Assembly: GCA_030064755.1 (NCBI GenBank) | Contig: JASJEH010000043.1 | Location: 1 to 40,734 of the forward strand | Direction of reading: 5' to 3' | Source: Methyloceanibacter sp. | Lineage (GTDB): Bacteria > Pseudomonadota > Alphaproteobacteria > Rhizobiales > Methyloligellaceae | Length of the DNA: 40,734 nt | In this document: piece after piece, positions 33,095-40,734 of the stretch | Layout: every line of letters starts with the position of its first letter | How positions within the stretch are numbered: the stretch's first letter is position 1 | Program-made: the position numbers and the translations under genes | Notes under the pieces: model-generated | The model's input: the letters and a program-made list of their open reading frames with translations, nothing else | What the model was told of the DNA's origin: nothing | Database searches by the model: none

Positions 33095-33916
33095 GTGTTT
33101 TTCAGGTTTTATGCAATCTTCGTGTGTTTCTCAATTGGTGTCTCTGTATCTGACGTTCATGCGGAGACCTGTGATCTGCCCAGAGGAGACACCGTGACCG
33201 TGTCTTCCGTGATCGACGGAGAAACGCTGGCGCTTAAGGACGGCCGCGAGGTGCGCCTGCTCGGCATCCTGGCGCCGGCCGCACCGCCGAACTGGGACGG
33301 TCCGGAGCCTTGGCCGTTCGGCGTTCGGGCCCGGGAGGCCCTCTCAGACATGGTGCTTGGTGCGCCGGTGAACTTACGTTTCGACGCACGCAAGGTGGAC
33401 CGTCACGGTCATGCTTTGGCGCAGGTATTCACAGATGGTGAGCGCCCGCCGACGTGGGTCCAGGAAGCCCTGGTCGCGAGCGGTCTCGCGCGCGTCGCTG
33501 CGCAGCCCGACCTTGCCGCGTGCTTAGAGCGGCTTCTTGCAGCAGAGCAGAAAGCACGTCAGGCGCGGCGCGGCATCTGGCGCTCGCTCACCTATCAGGT
33601 TCGCCCGGCGGACGATGCCAGATCACTCGGCTACCGGCGGCACAGCTATGAGCTGGTTGAGGGATGGGTGCATGGCATCGGCGAGGGAAAGAGCCGCGTG
33701 TACATCAACTTCGCGGAAGACTGGCGTCAGGACTTCACCGTCGTCGTCAAGCGCAAGCGGCTTCCTGTCCTTGAGGCGGCGGGGCTGGACCTGATGCGTT
33801 TGCCTGGCCGGCGTATCCGCGTGCGTGGCTGGATCGAATGGTGGAATGGCCCGATGATCGAGATCACGCATCCACAAGAGATCGAGGTCCTGGGTGCGCC
33901 GCTGGACGCCGACTAG
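33095..33916 (+). CDS. Secreted thermonuclease-fold (SNase-like) protein, catalytic residues replaced
   Basis: A 273-residue protein with a signal peptide (residues 1-23, cut after VHA) and an SNase OB-fold domain (about 34-170), then an alphaproteobacterial C-terminal part with LVEGWVHGIGEGKSRVYINF and RVRGWIEWWNGPMIEITHP. Against Staphylococcus nuclease, R35 is kept (R54), but D40, E43 and R87 align with L59, A62 and H106, and D21 with E43, so nuclease activity is doubtful; it may bind nucleic acid or another ligand. The start is GTG 33095, because it begins the signal peptide; the frame runs open through the 16-bp repeat upstream, which I do not regard as coding. Confidence 0.78.
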   Translation: MFFRFYAIFVCFSIGVSVSDVHAETCDLPRGDTVTVSSVIDGETLALKDGREVRLLGILAPAAPPNWDGPEPWPFGVRAREALSDMVLGAPVNLRFDARKVDRHGHALAQVFTDGERPPTWVQEALVASGLARVAAQPDLAACLERLLAAEQKARQARRGIWRSLTYQVRPADDARSLGYRRHSYELVEGWVHGIGEGKSRVYINFAEDWRQDFTVVVKRKRLPVLEAAGLDLMRLPGRRIRVRGWIEWWNGPMIEITHPQEIEVLGAPLDAD

Positions 33917-33938
33917 AGGACTGAGATCGCCCAAATGG

Positions 33939-33965
33939 AAAGGCCAGGCGCGAGGCCTGGCCTTT
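33939..33965. terminator. Bidirectional terminator between nuclease-like gene and carD
   Basis: The arms AAAGGCCAGG (33939-33948) and CCTGGCCTTT (33956-33965) are perfectly complementary around CGCGAGG. It lies between convergent stops at 33916 and 34006, with A/T ends on both strands. Confidence 0.88.
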
Positions 33966-34005
33966 AACAGGTCTTGGTCCCATCGTCACGGTGGAAGCAG
34001 TAGCC

Positions 34006-34575
34006 TTAGGCGGCGGCTTTTCCTGCCTCCGCGGCCTCTGCGGCAGCCTTATTGGAGCGTGCCGACTTCGCGAGGATATCGTCGATCTTGGCGATCGCGC
34101 TTTCCTCGTCCAGCTTCTCGACCGCGGCCAACTCACGCGCCATGCGGTCGAGCGCCGCTTCATAGAGCTGGCGCTCGGAGTAGGACTGCTCGGGCTGCGC
34201 TTCCGACCGATACAAGTCGCGGACCACTTCGGCGATGGAAATCAGATCGCCCGAGTTGATCTTGGCCTCGTACTCCTGAGCACGGCGCGACCACATGGTG
34301 CGCTTCACGCGTGCCTTGCCCTTCAGCGTGGTCAGAGCCTTTTTGACGATCTTGTCTTCCGACAACTTGCGCATGCCGACACTTTCGAGCTTCGTGGTGG
34401 GCACGCGCAGCGTCATCTTGTCCTTGTCGAAGTTGATGACAAACAGCTCAAGCTTCGCGCCTGCGATTTCTTGCTCTTCAATGGCCACAATTCGGCCCAC
34501 GCCGTGCGCGGGGTACACGATGAACTCATTCGTCCGAAAGCCGTTTCGCTGCTGGGGTCTCTTCTTTTCCGCCAT
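34006..34575 (-). CDS. carD: CarD family transcriptional regulator
   Basis: A 189-residue regulator that binds RNA polymerase beta and stabilises the open complex at promoters, including rRNA. The N-terminal RNAP-interaction (Tudor-like) domain is VYPAHGVGRIVAIEEQEIAGAKLELFVINF, and the helical C-terminal DNA-binding part contains SRRAQEYEAKINSGDL and DLYRSE. The tail after residue 150 is Ala/Lys rich. The ATG at 34575 has GAGG eight bases upstream; a 74-codon in-frame extension to 34797 is long but has no family-like sequence. fdxA lies upstream on the same strand behind a terminator-like hairpin. Confidence 0.93.
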   Translation of the reverse strand: MAEKKRPQQRNGFRTNEFIVYPAHGVGRIVAIEEQEIAGAKLELFVINFDKDKMTLRVPTTKLESVGMRKLSEDKIVKKALTTLKGKARVKRTMWSRRAQEYEAKINSGDLISIAEVVRDLYRSEAQPEQSYSERQLYEAALDRMARELAAVEKLDEESAIAKIDDILAKSARSNKAAAEAAEAGKAAA

Positions 34576-34711
34576 ATGCTCGCCTCGCTGTTTGATATGC
34601 TGAGGTGCGTCAGAACCAAGGCGCTTGAGCTGCTCCGCGTCGAATGGGGCCAGCGGTAGGTTTGCTGGCGTCGCCTTATGCGGGCGATTTCGCGGACAAT
34701 AAAGAAGTGTC

Positions 34712-34732
34712 CGATCAGGGGGGCCCTGATCG
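34712..34732 (-). promoter_or_regulatory. Hairpin in the carD leader
   Basis: CGATCAGGG (34712-34720) and CCCTGATCG (34724-34732) form a perfect 9-bp stem with a 3-base loop, 137 bp before the carD start. No T run follows. It may be a leader-RNA structure or an operator dyad; I cannot decide. Confidence 0.5.
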
Positions 34733-34836
34733 CTAACACCTCTTAGAAGCTCAGAAAAAAAGCGCGCCCAATAGGCTCGCCTCTCTTGGTGCCTCACGCG
34801 CCGATAGTCTGCGCCATTTCAAAAACACCATATCAC

Positions 34837-34884
34837 AAAAAACACCGAATCGGAAGTCGCCCACCCATTGGGCATGGCCGATTT
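34837..34884 (-). terminator. Terminator-like nested hairpin after fdxA
   Basis: On the minus strand AATCGG/CCGATT (34848-34853 with 34878-34883) enclose an inner stem GCCCA/TGGGC, and CGGTGTTTTTTG follows. It is 80 bp past the fdxA stop and 260 bp before carD, so it likely ends the helicase-S4-fdxA transcript and separates it from carD. Confidence 0.65.
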
Positions 34885-34964
34885 GGAGGCAGAGACCGTG
34901 ACATTTTGACCAAAAGGTTAACGCTGAGACGTTTTTTTGGCCGGATTTGCAGCAAGCGCCTGGC

Positions 34965-35303
34965 TTAGTCGCCCTCGCCAGGCTCAGTGGAGAAGTATTT
35001 CTCGAACTTATTGGGTTCGTTGAGGAAGTTGTCAGCGTCAGGTGGTGACGGCTTCTTGGTGGTAATATTCGGCCAGGTTTCTGAATAGTCCCGGTTCACA
35101 TCGAGCCATTTATCCAGATCTGGCTCGGTATCGGGCTTGATGGCGTCCGCCGGGCATTCCGGTTCGCAGACGCCGCAGTCAATGCACTCGTCCGGATGAA
35201 TGACGAGCATGTTTTCCCCCTCGTAGAAACAATCCACGGGGCACACCTCGACACAATCGGTGTACTTGCACTTGATGCATAATTCAGTGACGACGTATGT
35301 CAT
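34965..35303 (-). CDS. fdxA: 7Fe ferredoxin (FdxA)
   Basis: A 112-residue ferredoxin with one [3Fe-4S] and one [4Fe-4S] cluster. The cysteines match Azotobacter ferredoxin I with a one-residue offset: C9, C17 and C50 for 3Fe, and C21, C40, C43 and C46 for 4Fe. C25 corresponds to the free Cys beside the cluster. The acidic Asp/Glu/Pro C-terminal half (from 57, [22 protein letters not shown]) is normal for FdxA. The start at ATG 35303 gives the standard MTYVV N-terminus; the frame extends to 35369 with unlike sequence. It sits in the order S4 protein, fdxA, carD that is common in Rhizobiales. Confidence 0.95.
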   Translation of the reverse strand: MTYVVTELCIKCKYTDCVEVCPVDCFYEGENMLVIHPDECIDCGVCEPECPADAIKPDTEPDLDKWLDVNRDYSETWPNITTKKPSPPDADNFLNEPNKFEKYFSTEPGEGD

Positions 35304-35530
35304 CGATTCCACTTGCCATGGGGCTGTCCCAGCCCACTTCGCCAATACCCAGATGTGGCTTTCGCCCAAGCCCGCAAAAGCCGGAGCCCTGCGTATAGCA
35401 ATAGTTCCGGCAGCACAAGGCGTGCGGCCTGCGGGAAATACCTAATTCTTAGGATGGATTTGCGGCGTCGCGTTGCAATTTGAGGCGGAAATTCTGCGGA
35501 CGCCGGCGGCGCGACTGGCGGCCCCGTTTT

Positions 35531-35893
35531 TCAGCCCCAAATGGACCTGAACGTGTCGATTCGCCGCCGGTCCCGCTTGGTCGGCCGTTTGCCGATGCGC
35601 TCGTCGCCGGCCTTGGCTGCGCTCTCCTCGACTGGCGGTGTCAGGTCTTCATAAAGCGCTCGCGCCAGCGGCGCGGGGCCGCGCCGTTCGGCGGCATCGA
35701 GCACGCGCCAAACTACAAGCCGCCCGGGTGGCGTTGCCGTGATGACGTCGCCGAGCTGGAGAATCCGGCTCGCTTTTCGGATCCGTTCGCCATTCACCCT
35801 GACCTTGCCGTCTGCAATGAGGCGCGCGGCGGCCGAGCGGGTCTTTGCGAGCCGTGCACACCAGAGCCATTTGTCGAGGCGCTGATCCGTCAC
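35531..35893 (-). CDS. S4-domain RNA-binding protein (Hsp15-like)
   Basis: A 120-residue protein. Residues 4-60 form an S4 RNA-binding domain (QRLDKWLWCARLAKTRSAAARLIADGKVRVNGERI), like heat-shock protein 15, which binds free 50S subunits carrying nascent chain. The C-terminal tail (KRPTKRDRRRIDTFR) is basic. It starts 9 bp past the end of the helicase gene, so the two are almost surely co-transcribed. Ribosome recycling or stress RNA binding is the family role; it is not shown here. Confidence 0.9.
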   Translation of the reverse strand: MTDQRLDKWLWCARLAKTRSAAARLIADGKVRVNGERIRKASRILQLGDVITATPPGRLVVWRVLDAAERRGPAPLARALYEDLTPPVEESAAKAGDERIGKRPTKRDRRRIDTFRSIWG

Positions 35894-35902
35894 CCGCCTG
35901 TC

Positions 35903-38900
35903 CTAGCTTTGCCCGGAGCGACTTCGTGAAGCGAGGCTATCGCGCAAGTCCTTGAGCGCGGCGAAAGGCGAGTTCTCAGCCGCTTGCTGGTCCCGCTTGG
36001 GCGACGCGCTCCATTCCTTGGTCCTGCCGCCGGCTCCATCGTTCTTTCCACCAAAGCGCTCTCGTTTGCCGCCCTTCCGGCCTTGCTTGCCCTGCGGGCG
36101 GCCCTTCTTCTCGGGCTTGCCCTGCTGGCGCGCCCCGTCGGCGCCTTCTGCCGCGCGCTTGCCACTGGCACGGCCCCTATGGCGGCCCTTGCGGCCCTGA
36201 TGCTGAGCCTGCTGATGGCGGCGTTTCGCTGGGCGCCAGATTTCGTCAAAGGCGGGCTCTGCCTCCACTGGCGCGACCTGCTTCTCGTTCCCTCCGTCTT
36301 CCGTGGAGACAGAGCTGCTTGTGGCGCCGGCCTGTTGGGCCAAAGCTGACTCGGGTGCGATCTGGGCTGCAGCTTGTGGCTCAGCGGGGTCCTCGATCCT
36401 TCGCCGTTCGAGCCGGAAGCCGAGTCCGCGCAGGATTGAGGCAAACTCCTCGCCGGAACAGCCGACCATGGACATAAGCTCGGGTACGACGCGGAAGCCG
36501 CCATCGCCCGTCGCGCCCGACGGCGGTTGAGGCACTTCGGGTACGGGCTTGGCCGCCGGCGAGGCTTGTGCGGCTTCGTTAGGGGCAGATGCAGAGTCAG
36601 CCGTTGGTGTCGCTGCCAGACCGCTGGTGCCTTCGTCGACTTTTGCGTCGGGGGCCTCTTCGTTTTTCGCCGCGGCTTCCTCTGCCGGCTTCGCTTCTTG
36701 CTTTTCGGTTTGAGGTTTTGGCGTCTCGCGCCAGGTCACGCGCGCCCGTATCAGATCCGACAACCGCTCGAGCATGTCGATGCGCACCGCGCGGCCTCCT
36801 GCCACGTGGAAGCCGGCCGCGCGCCAGTATGGTTCCGGCAACGCGTCGTTAGCGGGCACGGAGGTCAGGCCTTGTTGCGGCCTTTCGGGCATAGCGTCGA
36901 TATCGATTCCGTGTTCTGTGCCCCCGTGGAGCGCCCAGAGCTGCAACAGGAGCTCCGCGGCGGCGGGCTTCAACAGCGCTGGGAAATATAGATTGAAGGC
37001 CCCGAAGCGGACGCCGTACTTGCGCAATTGTCCGCGGTCGGACTGATCGAGTGCCTTGATATCCTCCGCCGCCCCTTCGCGTCGAAGCACGCCGAGATTC
37101 TCGGTTAGCCGGAAGGCGAGACCGCGCGCAAGGCCGGTCAGGTCCTCGGCGGTACTAAGGTCCATCAACGGCTTCAGCTTCGCATCGAGATACGCGCTTA
37201 ACCAGGCGTCCAAGCGAGCAGCCACCCGCTCCTTGTCGGGTGCGCTCAGATTCTCGTCAGCGAAGACTTCAATGCGCGGCTTCAGTGCCGTTTCGCCTGC
37301 GGTCAGCCGACCGATTTCGCAGCCCTGCCAGAGGATGCGGCCGTTGCCGGATAATGCGATCGCCTCGTCCGCGGCGCCCCCCAGCGCGTCGGCGCGCTGC
37401 GCAAGCTCGCTCGCGAGGATCTGGGTGGCCGCGTTGCGCGCCGCCTTGCCGTGAATACCCTCGCCGGACGGATCCGGGGTGAAGCGGAACCCGTCCAGCC
37501 GGCCCACATAGTGGTTCTCGACCAGGATCTGACCGTCTTCGCCGATCTCGGCCATCATTTCCTCCTTGTCGCGCAGCCGCCGCATGAGCACGCTGGTTCG
37601 CCGGTCGACGAAGCGTTGTGTCAGGCGTTCGTGAAGCGCGTCGGACAGCTTGTCCTCAATCGATCTGGTACGCTCTTGCCAGTGTTCCGGATCGTGCAGC
37701 CATTGAGCGCGGTGGGACACAAATGTCCAGGTGCGAATTTGCGCCAAGCGATTGGATAACGTGTCGAGGTCGCCTTCGGTCCTGTCGGCCTGCGCCACTT
37801 GGCGGGCGAACCAGTCTTCCGGAATCTTGCCCTCGTCGCTCATGACATAGCCGAAAAGCGCGCCGACCAAATCGGCATGGTCCGCTGGCGATACGCGTTG
37901 GTAGTCGGGGATCTGGCACATATCCCACAGCAGGCTGACCGCCGCCGGTGACCGGGCCATGTCGCAAACTGTTTCGTCTCGGGTGACATTCTCCAAGGCG
38001 ATCACGTCGTCGACCATCCTGGACCGGATGAGGCGCGGATGTACCGGGGTCTCCCGCAAGCTCTCTTTCAGAGCCTCGATGGACGAGGTGTCCAAGGTGC
38101 GGCTGCGCCATTGGAGCACGCCTACCTGATCGAAGCTGTGGTTCTCAAGCCGCTCAATCAGTTCGGCATCGAAGGGGCCCGCCTGGCCGGTGACGCCGAA
38201 CGTGCCATCGTTCATGTGGCGACCGGCGCGGCCCGCGATTTGTCCGATCTCGGACGGCGTTAGATTGCGATGCGTGTGACCATCGAATTTCCGAACGCCT
38301 GCGAAGGCCACGTGGTCGACATCGAGGTTGAGCCCCATGCCGATGGCGTCTGTCGCCACGATGTAATCCACGTCGCCATTCTGATAGAGCGCCACTTGCG
38401 CGTTGCGCGTGCGAGGGGACAGTGCGCCAAGCACAACGGCCGCCCCACCGCGCTGGCGGCGGACGAGCTCGGCGATGGCATAGACGTCGTTCGCGGAGAA
38501 GGCGACGATGGCGGCCCGGCGCGGCAAGCGCGTGATCTTCTTCTCGCCTGCATATGTGAGTTTCGACATACGGGGCCGAGAGACGAGATTGGCGCCGGGC
38601 AAAAGCTCGCGGATCGCATCGCGCATGGTCGCCGCGCCCAGGAGCAAGGTCTCGGACGCGCCGCGCGCATGAAACAGGCGGTTGGTGAAGACGTGGCCGC
38701 GCTCTCCATCGGCGGCGAGCTGGATTTCGTCGATGGCGACGAAGTCCGCATCGAGGTCCTGGGGCATCGCCTCCACTGTGCAGACGAAGAACCGGGCGCG
38801 GGGCGGCTTGATCTTCTCCTCGCCGGTGATGAGGGCGACCTCGCCGGGGCCCGCCTTGGCGAGGACCTTCTCGTAGACTTCGCGCGCCAGAAGCCGCAAA

Positions 38901-39070
38901 GGGAGCCCGATGATCCCGACCTCGTGAGAGAGCATGCGCTCAATGGCGAGGTGCGTCTTACCCGTGTTGGTTGGACCCAAAACGGCCGTGACGCCCCGGC
39001 CACGATTGGGCGGACCGTGCGCCCCAATCGTCTTAGGGCCTGTGGATTGCGTGGATAAGGCTTTGGACAT
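35903..39070 (-). CDS. Suv3-like DExH RNA helicase with disordered C-terminus
   Basis: A 1055-residue SF2 helicase resembling mitochondrial Suv3. Motif I is GPTNTGKTH (32-40), motif II DEIQ (114-117), motif VI QIAGRAGR (277-284). The Suv3-type middle and C-terminal helical domains extend to about 780, with the RRRFGARxxx-type segment KYGVRFGAFNLYFPALLKPAAAE near 680-705. From about 800 the sequence is low-complexity: Ala/Pro/Glu/Lys first, then Lys/Arg/Gly/Gln rich (980-1050), likely disordered and RNA-binding. In mitochondria Suv3 pairs with an exoribonuclease; a bacterial degradosome-like role is inference. The start at 39070 has a poor ribosome site. Confidence 0.9.
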   Translation of the reverse strand: MSKALSTQSTGPKTIGAHGPPNRGRGVTAVLGPTNTGKTHLAIERMLSHEVGIIGLPLRLLAREVYEKVLAKAGPGEVALITGEEKIKPPRARFFVCTVEAMPQDLDADFVAIDEIQLAADGERGHVFTNRLFHARGASETLLLGAATMRDAIRELLPGANLVSRPRMSKLTYAGEKKITRLPRRAAIVAFSANDVYAIAELVRRQRGGAAVVLGALSPRTRNAQVALYQNGDVDYIVATDAIGMGLNLDVDHVAFAGVRKFDGHTHRNLTPSEIGQIAGRAGRHMNDGTFGVTGQAGPFDAELIERLENHSFDQVGVLQWRSRTLDTSSIEALKESLRETPVHPRLIRSRMVDDVIALENVTRDETVCDMARSPAAVSLLWDMCQIPDYQRVSPADHADLVGALFGYVMSDEGKIPEDWFARQVAQADRTEGDLDTLSNRLAQIRTWTFVSHRAQWLHDPEHWQERTRSIEDKLSDALHERLTQRFVDRRTSVLMRRLRDKEEMMAEIGEDGQILVENHYVGRLDGFRFTPDPSGEGIHGKAARNAATQILASELAQRADALGGAADEAIALSGNGRILWQGCEIGRLTAGETALKPRIEVFADENLSAPDKERVAARLDAWLSAYLDAKLKPLMDLSTAEDLTGLARGLAFRLTENLGVLRREGAAEDIKALDQSDRGQLRKYGVRFGAFNLYFPALLKPAAAELLLQLWALHGGTEHGIDIDAMPERPQQGLTSVPANDALPEPYWRAAGFHVAGGRAVRIDMLERLSDLIRARVTWRETPKPQTEKQEAKPAEEAAAKNEEAPDAKVDEGTSGLAATPTADSASAPNEAAQASPAAKPVPEVPQPPSGATGDGGFRVVPELMSMVGCSGEEFASILRGLGFRLERRRIEDPAEPQAAAQIAPESALAQQAGATSSSVSTEDGGNEKQVAPVEAEPAFDEIWRPAKRRHQQAQHQGRKGRHRGRASGKRAAEGADGARQQGKPEKKGRPQGKQGRKGGKRERFGGKNDGAGGRTKEWSASPKRDQQAAENSPFAALKDLRDSLASRSRSGQS

Positions 39071-39406
39071 ACAGAGAAATTCTTAAGGCGGTCCGGTGTC
39101 CGACGCGAACGGGGGGAGAACGAATCCCGTCCGAATCGCTGACTCCAGCATATTCGGCTTATGTTCTGCTCCAGTTTGGAACAACGACGCAGGTCCCCAC
39201 CCCAGGCCTCACATGTAATCGGCTCTGGGCGGTTCCGCTATATCTAGCTTTCTTTTCTTACACGGGAATTTTCGGCCCGTGATCGCACCGTGAACAGACA
39301 TGCGACGAATCAGGGGTTCGTAAATCTTCGCGCGCTGTTCCCTACGACATGTTGTGTTTTGAGGGGTTGGGGTTAACCAAGGCGTCGCGGTTAGACTCTG
39401 TTCGTC

Positions 39407-39429
39407 ACCCTCGGGCTTGTCCCGAGGGT
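39407..39429. repeat. REP-type palindrome
   Basis: The arms ACCCTCGGG and CCCGAGGGT are perfect around CTTGT, preceded by CGTC. This is a familiar repetitive palindrome of alphaproteobacterial chromosomes, found between genes in many copies. Only one clear copy is in this window. Confidence 0.8.
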
Positions 39430-39505
39430 CCATTTGGGCGGTTGAGGAGGTGCTGAGCCGCCGAGTTCGATCGAGGGGCCCAATTCGATTGGGACGCCCT
39501 AGTGG

Positions 39506-39563
39506 ATTGCCGGGCTTGTCGGATGCGCTACCGCTTCGCTACTTGAGCGCGCAGTCCGGCAAT
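39506..39563. repeat. Inverted repeat with 8-bp arms
   Basis: ATTGCCGG (39506-39513) and CCGGCAAT (39556-39563) are perfect arms 42 bp apart, with further partial pairing (GG before, CC after). On the minus strand it follows the DUF3108 stop by 29 bp. It could act as a terminator or be a second REP-like unit. Confidence 0.55.
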
Positions 39564-39592
39564 GACCAAGCACCCAAAGCCACGAAGTGGCC

Positions 39593-40657
39593 TCAGCGCG
39601 CCTCGGCGCGGCCTGCGGGGCCAGCGCGCATGGAGGTGGCGACCGCGACGGCGGTGTAGCCCCCGAAGGCGGGGATCACGATGCGGTAGGGCACATACAT
39701 GCCCGTGCCGCGCAAGGGCACGAGCCAGGCTTCGATGCCTCTCGCTTGGCGCAGCTCCTCGATCCCGGGGTCGCCACGCGGATAGCCGGAGATGGGCACA
39801 AACCGCGCCTGGCACACCGCCGCGGGGCCCGAGTAGTTGCCGCTGCCCCGGTTCTGCACCATCACGCGCTTCTTGGGTTTCAGAACGATGTCATAGCGAG
39901 AGCGCCCGTCGAAAACGGGGATGACCTGGTTGCAGACGCTGAGATCGGCCCGGGAGCTGTCCGAGCGCGCGGTGAGAAAGGCGCCCGAGAGTGGGTCCAC
40001 CACGCGCTGAACCTGCTCTTTGGTGACTTTGATCTCACCCGGATAGGAGCGGGGCTTTGGCCAGATCTTGACCGACTGCACGTAGCCATCCCCGAAATCG
40101 ATGCTCAGGCGCTCGGAGTATTTTCCGTCGCTGTGGCTGAAAGCGTAGGAGCGCGGGTTCGCGCCTTCCGTCGTGGCCTCGCCCGACCCGTTGAGCGAGC
40201 CCTTCCAGTTGAAGACCCAGCCCTTCAAAACGGAGAATGTCCCGTTTCCGCGTAAGGCATACCGGCCGTCCTGTACCGTGCCGGAGATGTTGAAATTGCC
40301 CAGGTTGAAGCGGCCTAGGCTGACATTGTAGGTGACCTGAAAGCGCGCCGAGGTGTCGACTGGCTCCGCTTTTGGCGTCGCGAAAGGGAGATCGCCAGGC
40401 TGCGCCGGCGTCCCGTCACCCTCTTTTTCTTCGTTGTAGAGCCCCTCGATGGGGAACGGCTCGCGCTCGCTCAGGATCGAGCCGCGCGTGCCCAGGTCCG
40501 CGTCGGCGTCTGGTGCGGCACTCTTGGGGCTGGTTTCGGCGTGCGCTATGCCGATGGCGCGTGTTGGAAAGTCCAGCGCAACCAGCGTCAAGCTTGCCAC
40601 GCCCAACGCAGACGCGGCGATGGCCACGATACCAAAGACATGCCGTGCGACCCGCAT
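39593..40657 (-). CDS. DUF3108 secreted protein
   Basis: A 354-residue exported protein with a signal peptide of about 40 residues (cut after AHA) followed by a Pro/Glu-rich stretch (45-95) and a DUF3108 domain (about 100-340). The domain has FQVTYNVSLGRFNLGNFNISGTV, YSERLSIDFGDG, KVTKEQVQRVVDPLSGAFLTAR and VFDGRSRYDIVL, the last being a family hallmark. DUF3108 proteins are periplasmic beta-rich proteins, perhaps outer-membrane-related; function is unknown. The start at 40657 places the signal sequence at the N-terminus. The Suv3-like gene downstream may be its usual neighbour, but a REP-bearing 522-bp gap separates them. Confidence 0.88.
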   Translation of the reverse strand: MRVARHVFGIVAIAASALGVASLTLVALDFPTRAIGIAHAETSPKSAAPDADADLGTRGSILSEREPFPIEGLYNEEKEGDGTPAQPGDLPFATPKAEPVDTSARFQVTYNVSLGRFNLGNFNISGTVQDGRYALRGNGTFSVLKGWVFNWKGSLNGSGEATTEGANPRSYAFSHSDGKYSERLSIDFGDGYVQSVKIWPKPRSYPGEIKVTKEQVQRVVDPLSGAFLTARSDSSRADLSVCNQVIPVFDGRSRYDIVLKPKKRVMVQNRGSGNYSGPAAVCQARFVPISGYPRGDPGIEELRQARGIEAWLVPLRGTGMYVPYRIVIPAFGGYTAVAVATSMRAGPAGRAEAR

Positions 40658-40734
40658 CTATCGCAGCCCTTCCTCGTCTCCCGCGCACTCTACACCGCGT
40701 ATGGCCAGTGAGCAGGATTACTGGGATTCGTCAA

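Larger units (their letters stand above)
39071..39592. other. Helicase-DUF3108 spacer
   Basis: This 522-bp stretch holds no gene I trust. It must include the helicase promoter at its left part. From 39400 on it is full of inverted repeats: a REP palindrome (39407-39429), CCCAAT-TCG-ATTGGG (39479-39493), and a longer dyad (39506-39563). A 74-codon minus-strand frame translated from the REP is an artefact common to that repeat. Confidence 0.6.

Noticed and set aside
38270..39058. 262-codon plus-strand frame opposite the helicase N-terminus
   Set aside because: The minus-strand frame has helicase motifs I, II and VI here, so this is a shadow.
39209..39433. 74-codon minus-strand frame in the helicase-DUF3108 gap
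   Set aside because: Its N-terminus is simply the translated REP palindrome, a common false gene in alphaproteobacteria.

Overview
The window reads as ordinary chromosome of a GC-rich alphaproteobacterium, most likely of the order Hyphomicrobiales (Rhizobiales), possibly a methylotroph or relative of Hyphomicrobium/Methyloceanibacter. The grounds are an ethylmalonyl-CoA (EMC) pathway block (ecm, ccr, mcd), an Irr-type iron box in front of bacterioferritin, the order Suv3-like helicase / S4 protein / fdxA / carD, a REP palindrome typical of alphaproteobacteria, and frequent GTG/TTG starts. The genus is inference. No prophage, CRISPR array or integron is visible; the only clear mobile DNA is one non-autonomous MITE-like element.

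Layout. 1-2.4 kb: small membrane and secreted proteins, an SH3 protein with a poly-Gly linker, tRNA-Leu(CAA). 2.5-4.8 kb: YqaA-type membrane protein, DsbB, a periplasmic thioredoxin and CcdA, a thiol-redox group. 4.8-7.0 kb (minus): HNH nuclease, carboxylesterase, bacterioferritin and its [2Fe-2S] ferredoxin. 7.2-8.9 kb: a histidine-kinase-like protein lacking its phosphoacceptor His but carrying a complete receiver domain, with the MITE-like element inserted exactly at its stop codon. 8.95-20.4 kb: metabolic core with ethylmalonyl-CoA mutase diverging from crotonyl-CoA carboxylase/reductase, then methylsuccinyl-CoA dehydrogenase, TspO, an SDR, a twin-TM protein, a PduO-type adenosyltransferase, a rhomboid protease, EtfB/EtfA and 3-hydroxybutyryl-CoA dehydrogenase. 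20.5-24.2 kb: secreted and membrane proteins, including a voltage-gated cation channel and an LssY-C protein. 24.3-30.8 kb (minus): complete cytochrome bd set cydD-cydC-cydA-cydB-cydX. 30.9-34 kb: DedA protein, tRNA-Arg(CCT), PPK2, a 16-bp tandem repeat, a secreted nuclease-fold protein. 34-40.7 kb (minus): CarD, FdxA, S4 protein, Suv3-like helicase, a REP-bearing spacer and a DUF3108 protein.

How it fits together. Ccr, Ecm and Mcd are three consecutive-pathway enzymes of acetyl-CoA assimilation. EtfAB is the expected electron acceptor of Mcd, the PduO enzyme makes the adenosylcobalamin Ecm needs, and the hydroxybutyryl-CoA dehydrogenase belongs to the entry branch. A TCGC-N4-GCGA dyad lies 40-65 bp upstream of both ccr and etfB and could be a shared operator. 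CydDC is needed to assemble the CydABX oxidase, and an FNR-like site precedes cydA.

I found no wholly new multi-gene system. The items most worth a second look are the MITE-like element, the pseudokinase-receiver, the shared dyad, the acidic channel filter and the 16-bp repeat.
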